Source: Bacteroidales bacterium UBA5349 (lineage in GTDB: Bacteria; Bacteroidota; Bacteroidia; Bacteroidales; Tenuifilaceae). Taken from it: a DNA stretch of 64,000 bases. The notes under the pieces were generated by a model. It saw only the letters and a program-made list of their open reading frames with translations, did not search any database and was not told the DNA's origin. Below, piece by piece: positions 1-7,837 of this stretch. Position numbers and translations under genes: made by a program. The stretch spans positions 62,001 to 126,000 of the forward strand of contig DHQB01000007.1 in NCBI GenBank assembly GCA_002410065.1, in the 5' to 3' direction. Position 1 is the first letter of the stretch; every line of letters begins with the position of its first letter.

Positions 1-576
1 CATAAAAACGTTAAAAATACCGCTAACCACAAGTACTAGGCAGTAAAGATTATAAAAGATTACAACAAAGAAAAGCCAAGTAATTTTTTTATTGCTCTCG
101 ATATTGGAGAACTCATCCACAAGTCGAGAACGATGTCTGTAAATAAGCAGAGTAGCCGTTGAGTTATAGGTAACCCACGAAGTTAACGAGGCGATTGCAA
201 ATGCTAAGCGGAACCAGTATGTTGAATCAAGGTTTAAGTAGCCAAACAGCATATAGGGTTCATGGAGTATATAGGCAAATATCTCAAAAAACAGGAAGGG
301 CAATAGGTGAGCTAACTGCATTGGCTTAAGCCTAAAATCGGGCTGAACCAATGAACGAACATAAAGGTAGAATGCTGGATTAAAAAGCAGGAATGAGCTG
401 GATAGCATCGGATAGTTAAACAATCTATAATCTATAGCGCACGAAAAAAACTCAATGGCCAATAGAGTTAACCAAGCAGTTAAAATTTTATCGGGAATGG
501 TTCTATTCTTTTTGGACATCATTATAATGGCCGCAAAAAGTCCTTGTGAGAAACCTATCCATGCAATTATCTCCAT
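1..576 (-). CDS. AraC-type regulator with 7TM N-terminus (partial)
   Basis: A minus-strand frame is open from an ATG at 574-576 to the window edge: 192 codons with no stop, so the 3' end is missing. The protein begins MEIIAWIGFSQGLFAAIIM and is a run of hydrophobic helices separated by short polar loops, with a conserved-looking loop RHRSRLVDEFSNIE near residues 150-163. This pattern is what I know from Bacteroidota membrane-anchored regulators in which about six or seven transmembrane helices precede a C-terminal AraC helix-turn-helix. The DNA-binding half would lie outside the window, so the regulator assignment is inferred from the membrane part only. The plus-strand frame opposite it is a shadow. 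Confidence 0.7.
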   Translation of the reverse strand, partial: MEIIAWIGFSQGLFAAIIMMSKKNRTIPDKILTAWLTLLAIEFFSCAIDYRLFNYPMLSSSFLLFNPAFYLYVRSLVQPDFRLKPMQLAHLLPFLFFEIFAYILHEPYMLFGYLNLDSTYWFRLAFAIASLTSWVTYNSTATLLIYRHRSRLVDEFSNIESNKKITWLFFVVIFYNLYCLVLVVSGIFNVFM

Positions 577-662
577 GACGCAAATTTACAAATATTGTTA
601 TGGTTTTGCGTTACGTACGACATATTTTAACGCTTGTGAAACAATCATCGTTTAATTTTTAC

Positions 663-670
663 TAAATTTG
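663..670 (+). promoter_or_regulatory. Possible -7 element (TAAATTTG) upstream of the SiaC-like gene
   Basis: TAAATTTG fits the Bacteroidota -7 consensus TAnnTTTG and lies 51 nt before the ATG at 722. No TTTG/TTG at the usual 19-21 nt spacing was found, so this is only a candidate. Confidence 0.3.
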
Positions 671-721
671 TTTTAGCCAACCCATAGCAAAAAACGTTTT
701 TATATCAGCCCAACATATTAA

Positions 722-1483
722 ATGACTGATTTTATAATTAACCCAAAAGTAAATTATCCCTTCATTCTTACCGATGCAAGTAAAGGGCTGGTTTACATAT
801 CGGGCATTTCAATTCCAGAAAGTGCAGTACAATTTTATATTCCACTAATAGCCTGGATTGATGATTATTTAACAAGCCTCAGCAACTCACTTACGGTTAA
901 TTTTGAGATGCTTTACTTTGGAAACAGTTCATCAAAAGCCTTCTTTGATCTTTTTCAACTACTGGATAAACACCACAAAAATGGTAAGCAAATTAAGGTT
1001 AACTGGTTTTATCATCCTGATGATAATGATATAATGGAGGACGGTGAAGAGTTTGCTGACTTATTTAATCTCCCTTTTACCCTTCAGGAAAAGCCAATAA
1101 CTTCAGTATTCAGTTTTAAAAAAACCAGTAATTCGCCTTTAGTTTATTTCGATCAATCGGGTGATGTTATAATTGAGGGTCCTTCTACAAACGGAAAACC
1201 TTGGAAATATTACTATCCAATTATCATGTGGCTCGATACAATACGTTTTTCGTTACTTGCTATTAATATTAAGGTTGATATCTATTTAAGTAAGATTGAT
1301 AAGCTTAATCTGTACTATATTAATACAATTATAAAAGAACTTGAGCTTATTGATGATAATGTTAGCAAGCAAGTTCAAATAGTTTGGAAATACCCAAATA
1401 ATGAAATTAAAGCCATTGGTGAGGATGTTCTTCTTAAATCTACAATCCCTTCTAAATTTGAGAAGATAGAGCAATCAGAATAA
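722..1483 (+). CDS. Tandem SiaC-like (DUF1987) regulatory phosphoprotein
   Basis: The N-terminal half (about residues 10-125) matches the SiaC/DUF1987 family: ISGISIPESAVQFYIPLIAWIDDYL at 26-50 (SGxSxPE and a PxIxW helix), then YFGNSSSKAF at 65-74 and the NWFYHPDDNDIMEDGEE acidic segment at 94-110. In Pseudomonas aeruginosa SiaC the YFNTSS-type motif carries the threonine phosphorylated by SiaB and dephosphorylated by the PP2C phosphatase SiaA; here the site is NSSS. The second half (about 136-250) repeats the fold in degenerate form (GDVIIEGPS, YYPIIMWLD) but has lost the NSSS and DDxD motifs. No SiaA, SiaB or SiaD homologue is visible here. The gene is alone, convergent with ferritin. Length 253 aa is about twice a single SiaC. 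Confidence 0.75.
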   Translation: MTDFIINPKVNYPFILTDASKGLVYISGISIPESAVQFYIPLIAWIDDYLTSLSNSLTVNFEMLYFGNSSSKAFFDLFQLLDKHHKNGKQIKVNWFYHPDDNDIMEDGEEFADLFNLPFTLQEKPITSVFSFKKTSNSPLVYFDQSGDVIIEGPSTNGKPWKYYYPIIMWLDTIRFSLLAINIKVDIYLSKIDKLNLYYINTIIKELELIDDNVSKQVQIVWKYPNNEIKAIGEDVLLKSTIPSKFEKIEQSE

Positions 1484-1484
1484 A

Positions 1485-1507
1485 AAAAGGCTAGCCGTAA
1501 CTAGCCC
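1485..1507 (-). terminator. Rho-independent terminator of the ferritin gene
   Basis: Inverted repeat GGCTAG (1489-1494) / CTAGCC (1501-1506), followed on the minus strand by seven U residues (A-run at 1482-1488). It lies 24 nt beyond the ferritin stop codon and directly after the convergent SiaC-like stop. Confidence 0.7.
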
Positions 1508-1529
1508 ATAAATCAAATCCAAATAAAAC

Positions 1530-2042
1530 TTATGCTTGTGCTGTTTCATCAACAAACAAACGAGTTTTAAGTTCCTTATCAAGCATAAAGACACCGTGCC
1601 CCTTATCGCCAATTAGCTTTAAGCTATCAATAATTTCCTGAACATTAGCCTCTTCCTCTACTTGCTCATCTATAAACCACTGAAGCATACTTTTGGTTGC
1701 ATGGTCCTTCTCCTCAATTGCAATATCCATAATGTTATTTATCAACGCAGTTACATGCTGCTCATGCTTAAGGGTTTCCTCCATAGCATGTAGGGTATTG
1801 GTCCATTTAGCGGGTACCTTATCAATTGGCTTGAGTATGGGTTGCACTCCACGCTCCACAAGGTAATCGAAAAATTTAAGGGCATGGGTTAACTCCTCTT
1901 GCCATTGCACGCGCATCCAATTGGCAAAGCCATTAAGCCCTTCGGCTGCAAAATACGAAGACATTGAAAGGTACATATAGGCAGACCAAATTTCAGCGTT
2001 AATTTGCTCGTCAATAACTTTTTTAACTTTTAGATTCAACAT
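1530..2042 (-). CDS. ftnA: Ferritin (FtnA type, non-haem)
   Basis: Cytoplasmic iron-storage protein that oxidises Fe(II) and stores ferric mineral in a 24-mer. At 170 aa it has the normal length, and the ferroxidase residues align without gaps to E. coli FtnA numbering: Glu17, Tyr24, Glu49/Glu50, His53, Glu94, Glu126, Gln127, Glu129/Glu130. The four-helix bundle is complete and no Met haem ligand typical of bacterioferritin is seen. The ATG at 2040-2042 begins MLNLKVKKVID, the usual family start. It is a single gene with its own terminator. Confidence 0.95.
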   Translation of the reverse strand: MLNLKVKKVIDEQINAEIWSAYMYLSMSSYFAAEGLNGFANWMRVQWQEELTHALKFFDYLVERGVQPILKPIDKVPAKWTNTLHAMEETLKHEQHVTALINNIMDIAIEEKDHATKSMLQWFIDEQVEEEANVQEIIDSLKLIGDKGHGVFMLDKELKTRLFVDETAQA

Positions 2043-2126
2043 CTTTTCAAAATTTTAAGGGTTAATAATTATAGTATAAGTTTAACAAAAAGCAGTGCAT
2101 TGTGTTTAAGAAAAAACAAATTAAAT

Positions 2127-2774
2127 TTAATCAAAATCTAGATTTAAGAGTTGTTTAAATTTAATTATATTTGGGTTGAGTTGACTTAGGTATTTAAATT
2201 TATCCTCAACTGTGTATATTTTCCCGCTTGTATTATCGTTGGCAACCTCATTAACTTCAAGGTTAATGTCTCTGTTTTCTAGTTCAGTGCGCAAAAACAG
2301 AGTAACTTCCGATTTTATCTCTTTGAACATTTCTACCTGCAACGTTGATTCCACTTCGACCCCAATAACAAAGTCTGGCTTAAGGATAGGGAGATAGTTA
2401 TGCATAAGACTGCTAAACCTAGGTTTATCGCTTAAATATGTTTTAATGTATTTTTGCCATGCCTCGTCTAATTCATCCTGTCCGAAGGTGTTTTGAGACT
2501 CATCTCCCACCTCATCGTTACTATCAACGTCAGCAGCATAATCATCCAGCACTAATTCTTCGTTCTCTACTATTGGTTGAGCAACTGTTTTTTTGCCTGT
2601 TAGTGCATCCTTAATAGAAATGCTTTTGGGTGCCTGCTTTAGAACTGTAGGCGCTTTCTTTGAAGGGGATTCTGGCTCTTGTATCTGATTACTGATTAAT
2701 ATAGGGCTGGGCTGGGTGTATTGTTTTAAAACTGTTAACTCAACGGGTGAATCCTCTAACCACTCGTAGATGTT
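2127..2774 (-). CDS. dnaX: DNA polymerase III tau C-terminal extension (frame +1 of dnaX)
   Basis: This frame is open from the A11 run at 2776-2786 to a stop at 2127-2129, about 216 codons, and is in the +1 (equivalently -2) frame relative to the upstream dnaX frame. The first part is a low-complexity Pro/Lys linker; the last about 120 residues (from QDELDEAWQKYIK to the C-terminal NPNIIKFKQLLNLDFD) resemble the C-terminal domain of Bacteroidota DnaX. It has no convincing start of its own (the GTG at 2550-2552 sits inside the linker), so it should be read as the tau-specific part of dnaX, giving a 583-residue product if one A is lost or two gained in the run. Confidence 0.8.
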   Translation of the reverse strand, partial: NIYEWLEDSPVELTVLKQYTQPSPILISNQIQEPESPSKKAPTVLKQAPKSISIKDALTGKKTVAQPIVENEELVLDDYAADVDSNDEVGDESQNTFGQDELDEAWQKYIKTYLSDKPRFSSLMHNYLPILKPDFVIGVEVESTLQVEMFKEIKSEVTLFLRTELENRDINLEVNEVANDNTSGKIYTVEDKFKYLSQLNPNIIKFKQLLNLDFD

Positions 2775-2790
2775 ATTTTTTTTTTTCTTG
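2773..2790 (-). other. Putative slippage site in dnaX (A11 tract followed by TAA)
   Basis: On the minus strand the sequence reads CAAG, eleven A, TAA. The zero frame ends exactly at that TAA, while the frame gained by omitting one A continues for more than 200 codons. A long A run at the gamma/tau boundary is the arrangement used for transcriptional slippage in Thermus dnaX. A homopolymer sequencing error is the alternative reading. Confidence 0.6.
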
Positions 2791-3879
2791 ATTAAGGCCG
2801 CTTAATCTTATGAGCATTAACTCTAGGTGCAAACGCTGGTTGTTGCTTTGCCGAAAAGTAATATCGGTTTGGTTAATCACATCTAGGGCTTTAATCAGGA
2901 ACTCGGGTGTACATTCAACCGCAAACTTCATGTATCGTTCTGCTATGGCTGCACCAACCTCAAGGATTTGTGAGGTTTGGGGGTCTTTGCAAACAAGTAG
3001 ATTTCGAAAATGCTCGCTCAATCCAGTTATAAACTGTTGCGGATCGAAACCTTTAGACAAAAGTTCGTCGTAAATTTTAAGGGAACTAGCATAATCAGCA
3101 TTCAGAAAATTTTCTGTAAGCGTAAAATAGTACTGAAAATCGAGAACATTTAGATTTTCAATTACCTTTTGGTAGGTAATATTATCCTCGCTAAAGCTTA
3201 CCATCTGATCGAAGATTGAAAGCGCATCGCGCATGGCACCATCTGCCTTTTGGGCAATTATATTCAATGCCTCAACCTCATAGGGTATATTCTCTTCCTT
3301 TGCTATATACTTGAGGTATTTAACAGTATCCTCAACTTTTATCCTATTAAAATCGTAAATCTGACAGCGAGAGAGTATGGTGGGTATAATCTTATGTTTT
3401 TCGGTTGTAGCCAGAATAAAAATTGCATGCGCTGGTGGCTCTTCAAGAGTTTTTAGGAATGAGTTAAAAGCTGATGTGCTAAGCATATGCACCTCATCAA
3501 TAATATATACGCTATACTTACCAATTTGCGGAGGGATGCGTACTTGCTCAATTAAACTCCTTATCCCATCAACGGAGTTGTTCGATGCAGCATCGAGCTC
3601 ATGAATATTAAATGATCGTTGCTCCTTGAGTGCTTTACAACTTTCGCACTCATTACACGCCTCCATTTCGGGGGTTGGATTGAGACAGTTTATGGTTTTT
3701 GCAAAAATTCGGGCACAAGTTGTTTTTCCAACACCACGAGGCCCACAGAATAAATATGCCTGAGCTAGCTGTTTACGTTGAATCGCATTTTTTAGAGTAG
3801 TAATTAAAGAATCCTGTCCTACAACGGTTTTAAAACTGTCTGGGCGATACTTGCGAGCCGATACAATAAAATTCTCCAT
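2773..3879 (-). CDS. dnaX: DNA polymerase III subunit gamma (AAA+ clamp-loader ATPase)
   Basis: Clamp-loader ATPase of the replisome. The 368-residue product contains Walker A GPRGVGKTT (about 47-55), four zinc-ligand cysteines (two CxxC-like pairs around CLNPTPEMEACNECESCKAL), Walker B IIDEVHML, the SRC sensor/arginine-finger segment (LSRCQIYDF) and DnaX domain III, and ends LNQEKKK at a TAA after an A11 run. This resembles a gamma-form product; the missing tau tail is encoded in another frame immediately downstream. The ATG at 3877-3879 starting MENFIVSARKYRP is the family start. Confidence 0.9.
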   Translation of the reverse strand: MENFIVSARKYRPDSFKTVVGQDSLITTLKNAIQRKQLAQAYLFCGPRGVGKTTCARIFAKTINCLNPTPEMEACNECESCKALKEQRSFNIHELDAASNNSVDGIRSLIEQVRIPPQIGKYSVYIIDEVHMLSTSAFNSFLKTLEEPPAHAIFILATTEKHKIIPTILSRCQIYDFNRIKVEDTVKYLKYIAKEENIPYEVEALNIIAQKADGAMRDALSIFDQMVSFSEDNITYQKVIENLNVLDFQYYFTLTENFLNADYASSLKIYDELLSKGFDPQQFITGLSEHFRNLLVCKDPQTSQILEVGAAIAERYMKFAVECTPEFLIKALDVINQTDITFRQSNNQRLHLELMLIRLSGLNQEKKK

Positions 3880-4021
3880 ATGCTAAAAAATAAAGGCATT
3901 TAACGGATTCAACAACCCTTTTTTAATATCACAAAAGTAACCATTTTGGCCATAAAGAAAAACACAAGAATGCATTGGTTGCATTTAAAGTCCAAAATTA
4001 TGAGGCAATGAGTATAGCCGT

Positions 4022-6304
4022 TTAGAATAAATCAACGGAAATATTTTGCACAAACGCTGTAATGGTATGCTCGCGTCCAACCTTGGCCTCAGTAAGCAGC
4101 ATCAGTACGCTAAGTTCCTCGCCATCCTTTTTGGTGAATGAAATTTCGCGTCGTTCACCTACTATGGCTTGTTTTTCTGGATCGAGGTATGAAGCAAGAA
4201 ACTCATCCTTATCCGTTGCATCGGGGGGGAAAAGTATTCTAATACTCTGACCTAGGATTTCTCCCTTGCTCATGCCAAAGAGTTCCTCAGCGGCATGATT
4301 GTAGAACTGAACAATTCCATCCTGATCGGTGGTGATAATGGCATCGAGGAATCCTTCGAGCGTTTTCTCAGTTCTAATCTTCTCTCGTTCTATCTCTTTG
4401 AACTGATTCTTAATATCCTCTTTTGCTTCACGCAGCTTTTTATTGAGTTCAATCTCGTTCTGGCGAAGCATCTCTTCTTGTTTACGCAGCTGCTCTGTTT
4501 GCTCTTGGCTTTCAATCTCCATAATTTTCTCGCGGGTGATATCATGTCCAATGAATACCACCTTTGCTACCTCACCATACATATCATTAACAGCAGTAAA
4601 CGTACCCCTAAACCATCGTTCCTCTGCTGATTTCATAACCATTTTAAGTTGTCCCTCAAATGGAATACCGTGGGTAACATCGTCCCAAATAACTTCTATC
4701 TGCTTCCTATCATTTGCCTGGAAGAAATCAAATACCGTTTTATTTTTTGCCTCTGCAAGTGGAAAACCAAATGTTTGTTGGAATTTTTCGTTAGCATCTA
4801 TAACATCACCTATAGGGGTGTACTCAATCTTAATGCTTGAGCGGTTAAGCGCCTCTATTTGTCCTTCAAAATCAAGACTTTGGTTCTTCTGCTCAGTTGT
4901 ATCAATGGCGAGGAACAACACCTTCTCAACCCCACCGTTTGCATTCCGAACACAGGTATATGTAGCAATGGTCCATAGGTCTTTTCCGTTTTTGGTTACA
5001 TGCTTCATGTCTCCCTCAAAGTGATGCCCGCCACTGGAAAGAGTTTCCCAAATATCATCAAACCACTCCCTATCCTTCTTATTCACAAACATGGAAATAT
5101 GCTTGCCTTCAACCTCGGAGTTTGAGGAATACTCAAGTTTATTCAGGAATCGATTATTAGCATACAGCAAAACACCCTTAACGTCATACTCTGCCCTAAT
5201 TAGGGTATGGTTAACCGAGTTGGTAAAGCTGACAAATTTTTCAGATTGACGGGTGGCCTCCTCTTGGGTTGCTTGGAGTTCCTCCATGTTCTGTCGCATC
5301 TGCTCTTCTTGAGCCTGAAGCGTCTCGGCCTGTTCTTGGGATTCCCTAAGCAACTTTGCGGTACGAATATTTATCTTTACACTGGATATAGTAGAGGCGA
5401 TGCTCTCTGCCACTTTCTCAACAAAATCCACCACATGCTTTTCGAATGGTTGAAATGAGGCAATCTCAATAATTCCATGTACCTCATCGTTAACTTTTAA
5501 AGGAACTAGTATGATGCTCTTTGGGTTAGCACCACCTAATCCAGAGGTTATCTTAAGGTAAGAATCGGGTACTTTGGTTAAGTGTGTGGTTTGTTTTTCT
5601 AGGGCACATGCCCCAACTAATCCTTCTCCCCAACCTATTTTTTTATCCGCATATTTTCTGCGTTCGTATGCGTAGCAGGCGGTAAGGTTAAAAAACTTAT
5701 CCCCTGCGTCTGTATCATCTAAAAGATAAAATCCTCCTTGGTTTGCGTTGATATATTTAACCAAACTGCTGATAATTGAATATGATAACTCTTCAATATC
5801 TTCCTTTTCGGTTCGGAGTATCTCGGCAAATTTGGCTAATCCCTCTGCTGACCAATTCCGTTGCTCATCATCCTTCCTCCGTAATGCCTCCTCCTGCTTT
5901 GTTTCTTTGAGCGTGTTCCTAAGATTTACGATTGCTTTCCCTAGAACATCTGTTTCCTCGGGAATGTATTCAACGTCAATATCGCCCTCTTTAAGTTTTT
6001 GTACAAATCGATATAACCGACGTTGCCTTGAGAGTTCCTGCTCACTAATGCTAAAGGCTTCGTTTTGACTTGCAGAGTATTTTATGCTAATAAAATAAGC
6101 CACCGCTCCAATTATAAACGGAAGTATATCAATAAGATAAAAAATGGGAATACGGCTATGGATTTCGGCAATGCCTTTTGCAGAGAATGATAAATTATAC
6201 GCTAGTGATTGTATAAAAAGCCCTAATGCTAAAAAGGCTAATCCTAAGGCAAAAGCCATGAGGGTATAACGGATTACAAACCATCGAGAGTAGTTTCGCT
6301 GCAT
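4022..6304 (-). CDS. Membrane GAF/PAS sensor protein without a recognisable output domain
   Basis: Two transmembrane helices at about 14-34 and 53-72 are followed by a HAMP-like segment (about 93-140), a GAF domain (about 165-315), a coiled coil (315-355), PAS domains at about 360-475 and 485-590, another coiled coil, and a third PAS at about 645-757 (AIITTDQDGIVQFYNHAAEELFG). The chain stops there. There is no histidine kinase, GGDEF, PP2C or MCP signalling domain. It is the last gene of the chemosensory block, about 100 nt after the DUF4407 gene. The position suggests it feeds signals to the Che proteins, perhaps through coiled-coil contacts, but that is inference. Confidence 0.8.
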   Translation of the reverse strand: MQRNYSRWFVIRYTLMAFALGLAFLALGLFIQSLAYNLSFSAKGIAEIHSRIPIFYLIDILPFIIGAVAYFISIKYSASQNEAFSISEQELSRQRRLYRFVQKLKEGDIDVEYIPEETDVLGKAIVNLRNTLKETKQEEALRRKDDEQRNWSAEGLAKFAEILRTEKEDIEELSYSIISSLVKYINANQGGFYLLDDTDAGDKFFNLTACYAYERRKYADKKIGWGEGLVGACALEKQTTHLTKVPDSYLKITSGLGGANPKSIILVPLKVNDEVHGIIEIASFQPFEKHVVDFVEKVAESIASTISSVKINIRTAKLLRESQEQAETLQAQEEQMRQNMEELQATQEEATRQSEKFVSFTNSVNHTLIRAEYDVKGVLLYANNRFLNKLEYSSNSEVEGKHISMFVNKKDREWFDDIWETLSSGGHHFEGDMKHVTKNGKDLWTIATYTCVRNANGGVEKVLFLAIDTTEQKNQSLDFEGQIEALNRSSIKIEYTPIGDVIDANEKFQQTFGFPLAEAKNKTVFDFFQANDRKQIEVIWDDVTHGIPFEGQLKMVMKSAEERWFRGTFTAVNDMYGEVAKVVFIGHDITREKIMEIESQEQTEQLRKQEEMLRQNEIELNKKLREAKEDIKNQFKEIEREKIRTEKTLEGFLDAIITTDQDGIVQFYNHAAEELFGMSKGEILGQSIRILFPPDATDKDEFLASYLDPEKQAIVGERREISFTKKDGEELSVLMLLTEAKVGREHTITAFVQNISVDLF

Positions 6305-6403
6305 AGTCAGAAAAATTTGACTAAAAATAGATATTATTTCATAAAAAGACTAGAGAAGCGCAAAAAAAAGCCTAAAGGATTTGGGGTTTAGCTTGAATTG
6401 ACT

Positions 6404-7837
6404 TTAGGAGTTTAGTTGGTCATTCTGCTCAAAGGGGCTAAACCCATTCTTTTTTTCAACATTCCTTTGGGAATTTCCTCCTTCCTTATCCGCTAGGTGA
6501 ACGTTAATGTCTTTTTCATCTACATCATCATCGAACGATGGAATATCTTTAAGATCAAGGGGTTCATCTGGTTCAAAAATCTTTAATGTTTGCTCTAAAT
6601 CGAAATTTAAATCATTCTGCGACTCCTTTAAATTAGCAACCTCTTTCTTTAGCTTCTCCATCTCCTCATTTTTCCATATCAGGATTTTAAGCCTATTAAT
6701 CTCTCTAAGAACATCTGATTCATTCCCAATATGCTCCTTCTCTATTTCATAAAGTTTATCATTCCTCTCCTTCTCGAGTAGACTATGCAAGTCAATCTGG
6801 TGATCTTCGCTCAGTTCAGCCTTCATAATCCTTCTCTGCACTTCGGTTTGCTTAATATATTCCTCGGCCTCAAGTAGATCATCGTATGGCCCCCTATCAG
6901 AGAGAAGTTTAACTATAATTGGAGCGCTTTCAATGGTTATAAAGAGCAAAACAATAAACCAGCTAGCCAGCATAATACTTTTACTTTGCGATGATAAATT
7001 ACTCATTGCTTGTAATCGCGCCAATAAGCCATCAGACTTTTGGCTTACGCTGTGTGAGGTTTCCATGGTCTCATCCCTCCTCTGTTTCAAACTATTAAGC
7101 CGCATGGAATTACTTGCAATAAGTTCGGAGTTATTATCCCTAATAAACTTTAACTCATTTTCAACCTTATCGTATTCTGCCTTTTTTTCGCGGTAAACTG
7201 GACCTTTCCCTTCTTTTCCGGTAGGGCTTAATCCCTCTGCCTCTGCAACAAACATTGCAAAAAGATTATCTCTGTACTTCTCCTTATCAGCTATATTTTG
7301 CCTAAGCAAATTGTTCTCCTGTTCAAGTCGGTCAATTTCAGCAAACTCTTCATTGAGCATCGATTGGTATCCAATTTTACTTTCTTGCTGATCTACAAGA
7401 ATTTGCTGATTAATCTCCTTCTCAAAAAGTTTCAATTTTAGGGGCATCGAAACAACAAAAGCAATAAGCACTGCGAGTACAAATCGGGGTAAAGCCATTG
7501 CAAACTCTTTTGAAATCCGATTTTGCTTACGCAGGCTTGCAACAATGTACCAATCGATTGAAAAGATTACAAAGCCCCATAGAGCACCAAAGGCAAAAGA
7601 TATTTTAAGACTATTAAAAACTGTGAAAATTGCATATCCTCCTGAGAGTGATGCCAATACACCTGTAAGAAAAACAATGACTCCAATGCCATAATACTTA
7701 TTATACTCAGATGGGCATTGCTTTAATAAATACAGTCTTGCCCCCGAGCACCAGCAAAAAAATTTGTATAGAAATACTAATTTATGCGTTTCCTTTTCGG
7801 CATTATTCTGTCTAAAAGCTTGTAAATTTCTAGGCAT
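6404..7837 (-). CDS. DUF4407 membrane protein with coiled coil
   Basis: The N-terminal half matches the DUF4407 family: FFCWCSGARLYLL, then YNKYYGIGVIVFLTGVLAS and a second hydrophobic helix, the WGFVIFSIDWYIVASLRK segment (canonical form IFxxDRxIV), and a third helix near 115-135. A long charged coiled coil (about 145-270), a fourth membrane helix (about 290-308) and a second coiled-coil/acidic tail follow. The start overlaps the cheB stop (TAATG), so translation is probably coupled. The function of DUF4407 is not known to me. Coupling with cheB in a chemosensory operon suggests a membrane partner or sensor role. Confidence 0.75.
   Translation of the reverse strand: MPRNLQAFRQNNAEKETHKLVFLYKFFCWCSGARLYLLKQCPSEYNKYYGIGVIVFLTGVLASLSGGYAIFTVFNSLKISFAFGALWGFVIFSIDWYIVASLRKQNRISKEFAMALPRFVLAVLIAFVVSMPLKLKLFEKEINQQILVDQQESKIGYQSMLNEEFAEIDRLEQENNLLRQNIADKEKYRDNLFAMFVAEAEGLSPTGKEGKGPVYREKKAEYDKVENELKFIRDNNSELIASNSMRLNSLKQRRDETMETSHSVSQKSDGLLARLQAMSNLSSQSKSIMLASWFIVLLFITIESAPIIVKLLSDRGPYDDLLEAEEYIKQTEVQRRIMKAELSEDHQIDLHSLLEKERNDKLYEIEKEHIGNESDVLREINRLKILIWKNEEMEKLKKEVANLKESQNDLNFDLEQTLKIFEPDEPLDLKDIPSFDDDVDEKDINVHLADKEGGNSQRNVEKKNGFSPFEQNDQLNS

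Noticed and set aside
455..655. Plus-strand 66-codon frame
   Set aside because: It lies opposite the membrane-rich minus-strand gene at 1-576, whose frame is open to the window edge and resembles known regulators.
2127..2552. A separate gene starting at GTG 2552
   Set aside because: The same frame is open upstream to the A11 run and continues dnaX; the GTG lies in the tau linker.
4443..5024. Plus-strand 193-codon frame
   Set aside because: Antisense to the PAS sensor; composition is serine-rich as expected for a shadow frame and no domain is seen.
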